Assembly (NCBI GenBank): GCA_963789825.1
Contig: CAWBME010000011.1
Location: 62,001-126,000 of the forward strand
Length of the DNA stretch: 64,000 nt
Source of the DNA: PFL42 sp963789825
GTDB taxonomy: Bacteria; Chloroflexota; Anaerolineae; Anaerolineales; E44-bin32
Direction of reading: 5' to 3'
Positions 1 through 8,003 of the stretch are shown here, one piece after another. The position numbers were made by a program, and so were the translations under genes. Every line of letters begins with the position of its first letter. Positions within the stretch are counted from its first letter, which is position 1. A model generated the notes under the pieces. It was not told the DNA's origin and did no database searches. It saw only the letters and a program-made list of their open reading frames with translations.

Positions 1-750
1 CCCGACGGCGGCCCCGCTCAGGTTCTGTGGGAACAGGTCGCCTCCGAGCCCGGCTGGTGCAAGCTCGACTGGGTGATCTCCGATCCCGCCCGTCAGCAGC
101 TGGCCAACGCCAGCAACATGCTCGACGTGACCTGGCAGGCCCCCGATGGAAGCATCACCCCCCTGGATGGCTACCTCGACCCCTACTTCCAGGAGATCTA
201 CCTGGAGGCGGAGTCGGTCCCCATCTTCTCCAAGCTCGCCCGCCACGTCTCCGCTGACGCCCTGGATGATTACGTGGCACAGCTCGAGCATGAGGTCAAC
301 AAGTACCTGACCAAGGACCTGAACTACGGCAAGGCCGCCAAACGCATGTACAACATCTTCCGTCTGACCGGCCGCTACGAAGAGGCGGCCTTCTTGCGCG
401 AGCTGTTCGACGAGCCGGCCACGCTGCTGTATCAGGTGTGGTCCCTGGTGCGAACGATCGATGACGCCCTGGTCCCTGGCTCGCAGATCACACGGCAGGA
501 GCTGGTGGATTACGCTGACCAACTGGTGCAACGCGTGATGGACGTGTTGGAAGGCGAGATCGAGGAGGAGATCGTACACCGCCTGCAGCGGCTGCGCGAG
601 ATCCTCGCTAGCCAGCTCGAGGACGAAGAGTGGGCCGCGGAGGTGGAGGCGGCCCGCGCCCAGACCATCAACCTTGTCAACAACTTCTTCCACGAACGGC
701 TCACCGCACTCCCTTCGATCCAGCTGTACATGCAAGGGTTCCAAGAGTAG
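1..750 (+). CDS. Hypothetical protein, 5' end outside the window
   Basis: The frame is open from base 1 and ends at the TAG at 748-750, so only the C-terminal 249 residues are visible and the start lies to the left. The visible part is acidic and mainly helical by composition, with a strongly charged stretch (EGEIEEEIVHRLQ) near the end that could form a coiled coil. I recognise no domain or catalytic motif. It is followed after 4 bases by a DUF3786 gene on the same strand, so the two are probably co-transcribed. The GTG at 73 is only an internal codon. Coding confidence is good, functional confidence nil. Confidence 0.75.
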   Translation, partial: PDGGPAQVLWEQVASEPGWCKLDWVISDPARQQLANASNMLDVTWQAPDGSITPLDGYLDPYFQEIYLEAESVPIFSKLARHVSADALDDYVAQLEHEVNKYLTKDLNYGKAAKRMYNIFRLTGRYEEAAFLRELFDEPATLLYQVWSLVRTIDDALVPGSQITRQELVDYADQLVQRVMDVLEGEIEEEIVHRLQRLREILASQLEDEEWAAEVEAARAQTINLVNNFFHERLTALPSIQLYMQGFQE

Positions 751-754
751 GGCG

Positions 755-1456
755 ATGGGCGGCTTGGTCGAACAGGCTGGCGGGCCTGCACTCACCATCG
801 CTGAGGAATTGGCCAGGGTGCGAGGCGCCTGGGAAGCCAGCATGCTGGCGGCGCTCGAACGCCTGCGGCCATCCCTACAGGCGCGGTCACCGAAGCATCT
901 GGCCGAGCTCAGTGGCTCCTCTTGGCAGGCGGGGCAGATCCGGTTGACCTACTGGGGACGGACGGTGAGAGTGGGGTTTCCGGACCTGCAGGCCAGCTAC
1001 GCCGACGACGGACAGGCTGTCCCGACGTTCGACCTGGCCATGCTGCTCTTCTACCTCGACGCTGCCGACGGCACGCCGCATTCCGGCCAATGGATCGGCT
1101 ACCGCGAGCTCCCCGGCGGGTTGTTCTATCACCAGGCGTTTCAGGGATACTCCGGGGACCGGCTGGCGCGTGGCTTCGGCGCCGACCCACCAGCCTTCGC
1201 CCGCGCCGGGCTCGCCATCGGGGGCGCTCCCCTGCCGGAACTGGCCGACTGGGCCTTTGCCGTCGATCCACTGCCGGCAATTCGCCTGGCGACCATCCTC
1301 TGGCCAGGTGATGACGAGTTCGCGGGGCGGGCCTCGATCCTGTTCGATGCCGCCGCCCCGCACTTCATGCCGACCGACGGGCTCGCCCTGTTGGGGGCCG
1401 GTCTGACCACCCGTCTGCTCAAGGCCGGCTCGCCCTCCCCTGCCAGGCCCAGCTGA
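755..1456 (+). CDS. DUF3786 domain-containing protein
   Basis: A 233-residue protein starting at the ATG at 755, just after the stop of the preceding gene; the open frame extends upstream but that part overlaps the upstream gene. The central part (YWGRTVRV near the N-terminal third, then a segment around LLFYLDAADG and GLFYHQAFQGYSGDRLA) matches what I know of DUF3786, a small family of unknown biochemical role found mostly in anaerobes. No signal peptide, membrane segment or metal-binding cysteine cluster is visible. The ribosome-binding site is weak, consistent with translational coupling to the upstream gene. Confidence 0.68.
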   Translation: MGGLVEQAGGPALTIAEELARVRGAWEASMLAALERLRPSLQARSPKHLAELSGSSWQAGQIRLTYWGRTVRVGFPDLQASYADDGQAVPTFDLAMLLFYLDAADGTPHSGQWIGYRELPGGLFYHQAFQGYSGDRLARGFGADPPAFARAGLAIGGAPLPELADWAFAVDPLPAIRLATILWPGDDEFAGRASILFDAAAPHFMPTDGLALLGAGLTTRLLKAGSPSPARPS

Positions 1457-1620
1457 CACAGCCGCATGGCGCCGTACAGCCCTCCGGGCCGCCTGGGGCA
1501 CGCATCGTGCATGCAGTACCCAGGTCGTGGCGGGCACAGCTGGCCGTGGCCCCCGTCCCGCCGACTACGCTGAGAACCTGCTAAGTCCGGCTGAGGCATG
1601 ATGGAGAGCGACCGCATCCG

Positions 1621-2583
1621 ATGAGCACCGACCCCAGCAAGGCCCGCGCCCCCCGGCCCCTCTTTGCCCGCGTGTTCCTCTCGCCTGAGGAGCCTCGCCT
1701 GCGCGCCGGCTGGCGACTGCTGATCCAGTCGCTGCTGGCGCTGGGATTGCTGCTGGCCTTCTCGCTGCCCATTGCGATTGTCTTGCTGTTCCTCGGAAGC
1801 GCGGGCCTGAAACCCCTGCAGACCTCGCTTCTGCTGAACTCGCTGATCTCATTCTTGGGGGTCATTTCTTCTGTGTGGCTCGCCCGCAGGGTCTTGGACC
1901 GGCGATCGTTCACATCCCTTGGACTGGTGCTCAATTCCGCAGCGGCGAAGGACCTCGCCATCGGCATCGGAATCGCCGCCGTGATGATGGGGGCAATCCT
2001 GGCGCTCGAGCTCGTCGCCGGCTGGACCCGCATCGAAGGCTGGGCGTGGCAGGCGCTCCCGGTGCACCGGGTGGTGCTCGACCTGCTGGTTGCCCTGGCT
2101 GTCTTCATCGCCGTCGGATTCCAGGAGGAGATTCTCAGCCGGGGCTACCACCTGCAGAACCTGCGGGACGGGACGAGCCTGTTCTGGGGGATCATGCTTT
2201 CCTCTGCGATCTTCGCCGTGCTGCACATCGGCAACCCGAATTCGGTCTGGTACACGACTCTCCTCGGCCTGTTTGCGGCCGGCCTGTTCCTGGCCTACGG
2301 TTGGCTGCGCAGCGGCGCCCTGTGGCTCCCGATCGGGCTGCACATCGGCTGGAACCTGTTCGAAGGACCCGTGTTCGGCTTCCCGGTCAGCGGCCTCGAC
2401 ACCGTGCGTCTGCTCCTGCATACCGTCACCGGCCCGACGCTGTGGACGGGAGGCGCCTTCGGGCCGGAAGCGGGGCTGATTATCCTGCCGGCCATGGCCT
2501 TGGGGAGCGGGTTGGTCTGGGCCTACACCCACCGGCGCGCGAGCGCCCAGGCCACCCCGCCTGAGCCAACCGCAGCAGACTAG
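1621..2583 (+). CDS. CPBP family intramembrane metalloprotease (CAAX protease-like)
   Basis: A 320-residue multi-span membrane protein. The family signature is visible: adjacent glutamates E169-E170 followed by R174 (EEILSR), a first histidine at H202 (VLHIGN) and a second at H241 in a HIGWN context. These are the residues that bind the catalytic metal or activate water in Rce1/CPBP proteases. About seven hydrophobic segments lie between residues 30 and 305. In bacteria these proteins process membrane peptides or act in bacteriocin immunity; the substrate cannot be inferred here. It stands alone, with 164 bases before it and a promoter region after it. Confidence 0.9.
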   Translation: MSTDPSKARAPRPLFARVFLSPEEPRLRAGWRLLIQSLLALGLLLAFSLPIAIVLLFLGSAGLKPLQTSLLLNSLISFLGVISSVWLARRVLDRRSFTSLGLVLNSAAAKDLAIGIGIAAVMMGAILALELVAGWTRIEGWAWQALPVHRVVLDLLVALAVFIAVGFQEEILSRGYHLQNLRDGTSLFWGIMLSSAIFAVLHIGNPNSVWYTTLLGLFAAGLFLAYGWLRSGALWLPIGLHIGWNLFEGPVFGFPVSGLDTVRLLLHTVTGPTLWTGGAFGPEAGLIILPAMALGSGLVWAYTHRRASAQATPPEPTAAD

Positions 2584-2650
2584 CTATCCCCCGACCCCCT
2601 TTGATCGCCACTTCTGCCCCACCCCGCGGTGGACTGCCAGCATATGGCGC

Positions 2651-2679
2651 TTGACCAAATAGAACATGTGTTCTATCGT
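2651..2679 (+). promoter_or_regulatory. Promoter with SOS-type operator in its spacer
   Basis: TTGACC (2651-2656) and TATCGT (2674-2679) are separated by 17 bases. A palindrome occupies the spacer at 2659-2676: ATAGAACA-TG-TGTTCTAT, perfect 8-base arms around TG. Its core GAACATGTGTTC fits GAAC-RNRY-GTTC, the LexA-box form known from Gram-positive bacteria. A good ribosome-binding site (GGGAGGTG) and the ATG at 2711 follow. A site inside the spacer is the classic position for repression. The regulator itself is not in the window; LexA is inferred. Confidence 0.72.
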
Positions 2680-2710
2680 GGGTCCAGTCTACTCGCTTGG
2701 GAGGTGAGGC

Positions 2711-3412
2711 ATGGCGACATTTGTATCTCGGCAGAGTTCAACGGTGGGTGACGCCCTCCGCCAGCTCCCCGCCGCGGCCAGCCGGGCGGGGGTCTCGCGT
2801 GGCTCGGCGGTGGGTTGGCTGATGCTCGCCGCACTGGTGGCCTTCGAACTCTTCAATTTCAGCACCACGGAGTTCGCCCTGGGCGATCTGCTCGGCGACC
2901 TGGGCACGGCCGGCGTGCGCTGGGCGACGGTTCTGGCGCTGGCCTTCTGCGCCATGGACTTCGCCGGGCTCGCCCGGCTGCTCACGCCACTGCGCGGCGC
3001 CAGCCACACCACGGAGCGCGGCTACCTTGTCGGCGCCTGGGCACTGGCCGCCGGGATGAACGCCGTGCTCACCTGGTATGCCGTCTCGCTGGCACTGCTC
3101 ACTCACACTGGACTGGGAAGCGAAGTCCTCGGCCGTGAAGCACTGGTCCGCGGCGTGCCGGTGTTCGTCGCCCTGCTGGTGCTGCTGGCGCGGGTGCTGA
3201 TTATCGGAAGCTTCAGCCTGTCGGGCAGCCGGCTGTTCAGCCAAGGCGAATCCCGCCCAGCGCTGCTCCGCCCGGTCTCTCGACGCACGAGCGCTGAGGC
3301 CAGCGGCGAAGGCAATCCACTTGGCGTGCGCCCTGTGGCGTCCGCGCCGGCCGCCTCCCGCGCTCCTATCGTGCAGCGCATGTCGGCCCGGCCCAACCAC
3401 AGCCCGCAATGA
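2711..3412 (+). CDS. Four-helix membrane protein, first gene of SOS-box operon
   Basis: A 233-residue protein with a short cytoplasmic N-terminus, about four hydrophobic segments (roughly residues 33-52, 74-95, 106-130 and 142-168) and a soluble, Arg/Ser/Pro-rich C-terminal tail of about 60 residues. I do not recognise a family. The ATG at 2711 follows GGGAGGTG at ideal spacing. Its stop overlaps the start of the next gene (ATGA at 3409-3412), so it is translationally coupled to a lytic transglycosylase. Coupling to a peptidoglycan-cutting enzyme suggests an envelope role, possibly anchoring or opening the wall for a secretion or transfer apparatus; this is inference. Confidence 0.72.
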   Translation: MATFVSRQSSTVGDALRQLPAAASRAGVSRGSAVGWLMLAALVAFELFNFSTTEFALGDLLGDLGTAGVRWATVLALAFCAMDFAGLARLLTPLRGASHTTERGYLVGAWALAAGMNAVLTWYAVSLALLTHTGLGSEVLGREALVRGVPVFVALLVLLARVLIIGSFSLSGSRLFSQGESRPALLRPVSRRTSAEASGEGNPLGVRPVASAPAASRAPIVQRMSARPNHSPQ

Positions 3413-4155
3413 CGGACCGCCCACACGCCCGTCCGATTCACCTCCCCGACCCGCCGTCGCGCGGGTCGGGGAGTCCGCCTGCCGGCATCGGCCTGGCCTG
3501 GGGAATCCCGCTTGCGCTGGCGGGTCTGGTTGGGCTTGCCGCCCTGCATGCCGTCCACACCCTTCGCCCTTCCTGGATCGCCCGCGTCGAGAGCAACCTG
3601 GTAGCCGGCCCGGTCGGGACTGCCTCGGATCCTCCGCCGTCTGCCGCTGCGGCGGATCCTCACTTGGCGCTCTTCACGCCTGAGGTCCGGCGCTGGTCGA
3701 GCGATATCCAGCACTGGGCCTCGACCTATGGCCTGCCTCCCGAGCTCGTCGCCACCGTGATGCAGATCGAGAGTTGCGGAGCGCCGGGTGTGCGCTCCTC
3801 AGCCGGCGCCGCCGGGCTCTTCCAGGTCATGCCCTTCCATTTCGAGCCGAGCGAGGATCCTCTGGATGTTGAGACCAACGCTGCACGCGGTCTGGCCTAC
3901 CTTGCCGGCGGGCTCGAGCTCGCCGGAGGCAGGCCAGATCTGGCACTCGCCGGATACAACGGAGGTCACGGATTGATCGGCCGCAATCCTGCCACCTGGC
4001 CGGACCAGACACAGCGCTACGTGCACTGGGGCACCGGGATTCTCAACGACGCCGCGCATGGTCGTTCCTCCAGCCCAACCCTTCAGGCGTGGCTTGACGC
4101 CGGCGGGGCCCAGCTCTGCCAGCGAGCTGCCGCCTCCGGCCTCGCTTCAAAGTAG
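3409..4155 (+). CDS. Lytic transglycosylase (SLT domain), membrane-anchored
   Basis: A 248-residue protein. An N-terminal hydrophobic segment at about residues 27-48 acts as membrane anchor or signal. The SLT fold follows: catalytic glutamate E121 in QIESCG, then SSAGAAGLFQVMP, and later LALAGYNGG, the three standard motifs of the family-1 SLT domain. The enzyme cleaves the MurNAc-GlcNAc bond of peptidoglycan on the outer face of the membrane. Coupled by ATGA to the upstream four-helix membrane protein and controlled by the same palindromic promoter. About 150 residues is the normal catalytic length; nothing is missing. Confidence 0.88.
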   Translation: MTDRPHARPIHLPDPPSRGSGSPPAGIGLAWGIPLALAGLVGLAALHAVHTLRPSWIARVESNLVAGPVGTASDPPPSAAAADPHLALFTPEVRRWSSDIQHWASTYGLPPELVATVMQIESCGAPGVRSSAGAAGLFQVMPFHFEPSEDPLDVETNAARGLAYLAGGLELAGGRPDLALAGYNGGHGLIGRNPATWPDQTQRYVHWGTGILNDAAHGRSSSPTLQAWLDAGGAQLCQRAAASGLASK

Positions 4156-4792
4156 GCTCTCCACGCGCCGCGCATGTTGACCTCGGTCACCGTGCGAACC
4201 CGACAAGACGCGACGTTTCGCCTCGCACCCGCGCCTCCGTTCGGACACGTCTCCTTGAGGAGACCTTGGGGGAGACTTGCACTTCCAAGAGCCTGCTCAA
4301 GAACGCGCTTTCGACCTCACCCCCCGACCCCCTCTCCGCGGACGGTGCACGGGTACGCCATGAATCGCGGCGGAGAGGGGGAACAAGATCCTGGGGGGTG
4401 GGGGGAGCTTGGCTCCCCCCACCCCCCAGCAATATCCGCCCCTTCCCCTGCGGGACTCGTCTGAGTCGCGGATGTCGGCTCATGCAGGGGAAGGGGCTAG
4501 GGGAGAGGGTTGGACGATCACACGCTGTTCTTGAGCACCCTGCTAAGGGATGGATGAGTTACCCACGGCATCTCCCCGTCCCAACCCAGGCGACCGGGAT
4601 ACCCAAGAGCCGGCGACGGTGAGGGGACGATGGCAGCAGGCGATCAGGGTGCGTGCTGCGCGATCCACCGTGCAACCCAGCCCACACTCCAGGCGCGCCG
4701 AGAACCCGGCGGGTGGGGTGCCAAAGGGGAAACTCGGTAGTTTCTTGGAACTCAGGGAAAGACGGTACGGACTGCCGGACTGGTCCCGGCAC
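4156..4792. other. Non-coding region with one repeat copy
   Basis: No credible gene between the transglycosylase stop and the stop of the histidine kinase. It holds the dispersed repeat at 4313-4546 and, before it, a short hairpin (GTCTCC-TTGA-GGAGAC around 4245-4260). The remaining sequence, 4547-4792, shows nothing I can assign. Open frames here are low-complexity and in unlikely codon usage. Confidence 0.6.
4313..4546. repeat. Dispersed multi-hairpin repeat, copy 1
   Basis: About 234 bases closely similar to 62391-62610, same orientation. Shared landmarks in order: GACCTCACCCC, GACCCCCTCTCCG, CACGCCATGAA or a close variant, GAGAGGGGG/CAGAGGGGG, a G-run/C-run hairpin, GAGTCGCGGATGT, GCTCATGCAGGGG, GGGGCTAGGGGAGAGGG, TTGGACGATCACACGCTG and CCTGCTA. 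Three nested inverted repeats are visible: CCCTCTCCGC with GCGGAGAGGG, GGGGGGAGC with GCTCCCCCC, and CCCCTTCCCCTGC with GCAGGGGAAGGGG. It looks like a non-autonomous REP/MITE-type element. Confidence 0.82.
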
Positions 4793-6166
4793 TCACGTGC
4801 AGGCTCCGCTCAGCAGGGGTAGCCAGACGGCAAAGGTCGATCCTTCGCCCGGCGTCGAAGCCACATCAATCCTGCCGCCATGGCTGCGGGTGATCCAATA
4901 GGCAATCGACAGCCCCAGGCCGGCGCCGCCCAGCGCCGTCCTCCTCCGGGCTCGATCCACCCGGTAGAAGCGTTCGAAGATGTGCGGCAGTTCCTCCGGC
5001 GGGATCCCGCCGCCCGTGTCGCTCACCGTCAGCCGGGCCCATTCCTGCAAACAGTCCAGACTGATGGTCACGGTGCCGCCTGCCGGCGTATGGTCTAGTG
5101 CATTCGCCACCAGGTTGAGCACAACCTGCTTGAGCCGGTCCCGATCCCCGCGCACTCGCGCCTGGTCCTCTCGCCCGAGGCGCAACTCGACCCCGTCGGG
5201 GGTTAGCACCTTAGCCTGTTGGAACACCTCGAGCACCAGCGTGTCAATCTCGACCGCATCCTGAGCCAGCGGCAGGTTACCGCTTTCGGCTTGGGTCAGC
5301 AGCATCAGGTCCTTGACCATGCGCGTCAGCCGCTCGACCTCGGAGGACACCGCGCGCAGCGTCTCGGCGTCGGCCTCGCCCGTGCGCGCAATCAGGTCGA
5401 CATTCCCGCGGATGGCGGTCAGCGGCGTTCGCAGCTCATGCGACACATCAGCCATGAACCTGCGCTGAGTCTCGAAAAGAACGTCAAGCCGCTCCAACGT
5501 CTCATTGAAGGCGACGATCAGGCGGCCGACCTCGTCCCTTGGCGGGCCTTCCATGGGAATGCGCCGTGACAGGTCATCGGCCCGCGTGATGCGCAGAGCC
5601 GTCTCGGTGACCCGGTCGAGCGGCCGCAGCGCGGTCGAAGCGGTGCTGTAGCCGATCAGCGCCGCTCCGGCCACCGCCAGCACGCCGCCAACGACCAGCA
5701 CGAACAGCAGCGATTGGCGCGCCCGCACCACCGTATCCAGCGAGCTGGCCAGCTGCAGGAACCCGATCAGTTGGTCTTCGTCCACCGTGTACAGCGGGTA
5801 GGTCAGCACGCGCAGGGGAGCACCGTCGATCACCACGTTCGAGTAGCGTTTGACCGGGGTGCGCAGGGCCTGCGGATCGAAGGCGCTATCCATCATGGTC
5901 AGGTTCTGCGCCACCAGCTCGCCTTCGGGGTCCCACACCTGCACAAAGACGTTGGAGGCGAGGTTGAGCGCCATCGGGGGCAGGACGATACCCTGGATGT
6001 CCCGCTGGAACGCCAGGCGCACGATCTCAGCCGCCTGGCCAAGTTGGTCATCAATCTGGGAGACTACGGTGTACGAGAGCAGCAGGTAGACTGCGCTGCC
6101 GTAGAGCAACAGCATGCCGGCCAGCACGGCCGTGTACCAAAGAGTCAGACGAACACGCAGGGTCAA
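4793..6166 (-). CDS. Sensor histidine kinase, EnvZ/BaeS type
   Basis: A 457-residue kinase using a TTG start at 6166 that overlaps the response-regulator stop (TTGA). Order: first membrane helix at about residues 8-32, extracytoplasmic sensor of about 125 residues, second helix near 160-183, HAMP linker, HisKA domain with phospho-acceptor H243 (SHELRTP), and HATPase with N-box (NLVANALDHT), DTGGGIPPEE and GAGLGLSI. It autophosphorylates and passes phosphate to the regulator encoded upstream. Stimulus unknown. The frame runs on upstream into the regulator only because of a one-base lesion there; this is not a hybrid kinase. Confidence 0.9.
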   Translation of the reverse strand: MTLRVRLTLWYTAVLAGMLLLYGSAVYLLLSYTVVSQIDDQLGQAAEIVRLAFQRDIQGIVLPPMALNLASNVFVQVWDPEGELVAQNLTMMDSAFDPQALRTPVKRYSNVVIDGAPLRVLTYPLYTVDEDQLIGFLQLASSLDTVVRARQSLLFVLVVGGVLAVAGAALIGYSTASTALRPLDRVTETALRITRADDLSRRIPMEGPPRDEVGRLIVAFNETLERLDVLFETQRRFMADVSHELRTPLTAIRGNVDLIARTGEADAETLRAVSSEVERLTRMVKDLMLLTQAESGNLPLAQDAVEIDTLVLEVFQQAKVLTPDGVELRLGREDQARVRGDRDRLKQVVLNLVANALDHTPAGGTVTISLDCLQEWARLTVSDTGGGIPPEELPHIFERFYRVDRARRRTALGGAGLGLSIAYWITRSHGGRIDVASTPGEGSTFAVWLPLLSGACT

Positions 6167-6841
6167 GCTTCTTCCCGCAGCACGTAGCCCACCCCGCGCA
6201 CGGTGTGGATCAGGCGCTCCCCCCCGCCGGCTTCGGTCTTCTGGCGCAGGTAGCGCACGTAGACCTCGATGATGTTCGAACTCTCCGCCGAAGTCATAGC
6301 CCCACACTCGATCGTAGATCTGTTCGCGCGTCAGCACCTGCCGCGGATGGCGCAGGAACAGCTCGAGCAGCTCATACTCCTTGGCGGTCAGTTCAATGGG
6401 GCTTTCCCCACGGAACGCCTGATGGGTACCGGTGTCCAGTCTCAGGTCAGAGAAGGCCAGCACTTCCGGGCCCTCCGGCTTGGCCCGCCGCAGCAGCGCC
6501 CGGATGCGTGCCAGCACTTCGTCCAGGGCGAAGGGCTTGACGAGATAGTCATCCGCCCCGGCATCCAGCCCTCGCACCCGATCCGAGATCGAGTCCTTGG
6601 CGGTGAGCATCAGGATGGGAATGCTGCCTGCCGCGCGCAGCCGTCGGCAGACCTCCAACCCGTCCATGCCCGGGAGCATCCAATCCAGGATGACCAGGTC
6701 CGGTGGATCTTCCCCGGCGAGCTCGAGCCCGGCCGATCCGTCGATGGCCGTCTCGACCTGGTAGCCTTCGTAGGCCAGGCCTCGCCGCAGGAAATGGAGG
6801 ATCTTCTCCTCGTCCTCGATGACCAGGATCTTTTCACGCAT
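6163..6841 (-). CDS. OmpR/PhoB-family response regulator, apparent one-base frameshift
   Basis: A 225-residue regulator once one base is removed near 6279-6280. Receiver: acidic pair E9-D10, phospho-acceptor D53 (VILDWML) and the conserved Lys in YLVKPF. Winged helix: ELTAKEYELLELF, then VWGYDFGGE. The next codons should read SNIIEVYVRYLRQK, which is found in the neighbouring frame and runs to VRGVGYVLREEA and a TGA at 6163-6165. The expected GAG-TCG is written GAG-T-TCG. The ATG at 6841 is preceded by AGAGGGAG and a TATATT-like -10. Partner of the kinase that follows. Confidence 0.88.
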
Positions 6842-6902
6842 CGTTCGCTCCCTCTGGGCGAATATACCATAGCGAAGGCTTGCCTCCGCATTGCCCCCTG
6901 AC

Positions 6903-6959
6903 GCGGCTCGCGCCACGGCTCGGACAGGATCGTTCCGTCTGAGTCGTGGCGCGAGCCGC
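6903..6959. other. Long inverted repeat between two minus-strand genes
   Basis: Two perfect 15-base arms, GCGGCTCGCGCCACG (6903-6917) and its complement (6945-6959), enclose 27 bases that partly pair further. It lies between the rplL stop and the response-regulator start. No T-run follows on either strand, so a simple intrinsic terminator is not evident; it may block read-through or stabilise the rplL transcript end. Confidence 0.6.
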
Positions 6960-7037
6960 CGGGTTGGATGTCGGGACTACCGGGGGCGTCCCATGCCGGC
7001 TGACCGGCAACCAGCCCCGGCGCCCGACCGATCGGGG

Positions 7038-7424
7038 CTAGAGCAGTTCGACCTTCGCCCCGGCTGCCTCGAGCTTGCTCTTGGCATCCATCGCCGCGTC
7101 TTTGCCTGCCGCTTCAAGCACCTTCGGGCTGGCGGACTCCGCCATCTCCTTGGCATCACTCAGGCCAAGGGTCGTAATCTGGCGAATCGCCTTGATCACT
7201 TCGATCTTCTTGGGGCCGAGGTCCTTGATCACCACGTCGAACTCGGTCTTCTCTTCGGCCGCCTCGGCCGCCGCCCCGCCAGCGCCTGCGCCCGGCATGG
7301 CGGCGAACGTTACCGGCGCCGCCGCCGAAACGCCCCACTTCTCTTCCAGCATCTTCGTCAATTCCGACGCCTCGAGGACGGTCAGCTTGCTCAGTTCGTC
7401 GACCAGCTTCTCCAGATCAGCCAT
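7038..7424 (-). CDS. rplL: 50S ribosomal protein L7/L12
   Basis: A 128-residue protein, the normal length. N-terminal dimerisation domain (LEKLVDELSKLTVLEA), Ala/Gly-rich hinge, and C-terminal globular domain (EKTEFDVVI, KIEVIKAIRQIT, LGLSDAKEM) that recruits GTP-binding translation factors to the ribosome stalk. Last gene of the L11-L1-L10-L12 cluster. rpoB, which follows rplL in many bacteria, is absent here: the next gene downstream is a response regulator. Confidence 0.97.
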   Translation of the reverse strand: MADLEKLVDELSKLTVLEASELTKMLEEKWGVSAAAPVTFAAMPGAGAGGAAAEAAEEKTEFDVVIKDLGPKKIEVIKAIRQITTLGLSDAKEMAESASPKVLEAAGKDAAMDAKSKLEAAGAKVELL

Positions 7425-7472
7425 CTCGATCCACTCCTTCAGGGTTGTTTGTCAGGGTTGAAGTCTTGCCGG

Positions 7473-8003
7473 TCACGCGCCCGCCGGCGCCTTCTCCGAA
7501 TACGCTTTCACCACCGTCGTCAGCTGACGCACCGAGCCAGCCATCACACCGGCAATGCGTGTGGCCGGGGCGCTGATCACGCCCAGCAGTCGGGCGCGCA
7601 GCACCGGCAGCGGTGGCAGATCCGCCAGGCGTTCGATCTCGGCGGCGCCATACGCCACGCCGTTGACCATCCCGCCCTTGACCTTGAGCGCGGTCGAGGC
7701 TCGGGCGGCATCGACAATTGCCTTGGCCACGCCCGGAACGTCGTCGCCGGCAAAGCCGAGCGCGGTTGTCCCCTGCAGTCCGCCAGGCGGCACAGGAACA
7801 CCGGCCTCCTTCAGCGCCAGCAGCATCAGCCGGTTCTTGACTACGTGAAACTCGCCGCCGTTCTCCCGCACCTTGCGGCGCAACGCCTCCAGCTCGCTCA
7901 CCCGCGAGCCCGAGAACGCCGCCAGCACGATGCCCTGGCTCCCCTTGAGCATCTCGGCGTACTGCGCAGTCAATGCCAGCTTGCGTGCCTTCGAGATTGC
8001 CAA
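7473..8003 (-). CDS. rplJ: 50S ribosomal protein L10
   Basis: A 176-residue stalk-base protein that anchors L12 dimers. I chose the TTG at 8003 (LAISKARK) because GGAAGGAGG lies 8 bases before it; the GTG nine bases upstream sits too close to that site, and the longer open frame runs through a terminator hairpin. Motifs: LKGSQGIVLAAFSG, ELEALRRKVRENG, VVKNRL and LARLLGVISAPATRIAGV-like C-terminus. Preceded by a leader with an intrinsic terminator, which indicates control of rplJ-rplL expression. Confidence 0.95.
   Translation of the reverse strand: MAISKARKLALTAQYAEMLKGSQGIVLAAFSGSRVSELEALRRKVRENGGEFHVVKNRLMLLALKEAGVPVPPGGLQGTTALGFAGDDVPGVAKAIVDAARASTALKVKGGMVNGVAYGAAEIERLADLPPLPVLRARLLGVISAPATRIAGVMAGSVRQLTTVVKAYSEKAPAGA

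Noticed and set aside
4793..6916. One 707-residue reading frame joining a response regulator to a histidine kinase
   Set aside because: The join runs through a segment where the conserved winged-helix sequence is in another frame. One extra base explains it, and the regulator stop overlaps the kinase start in the usual way.
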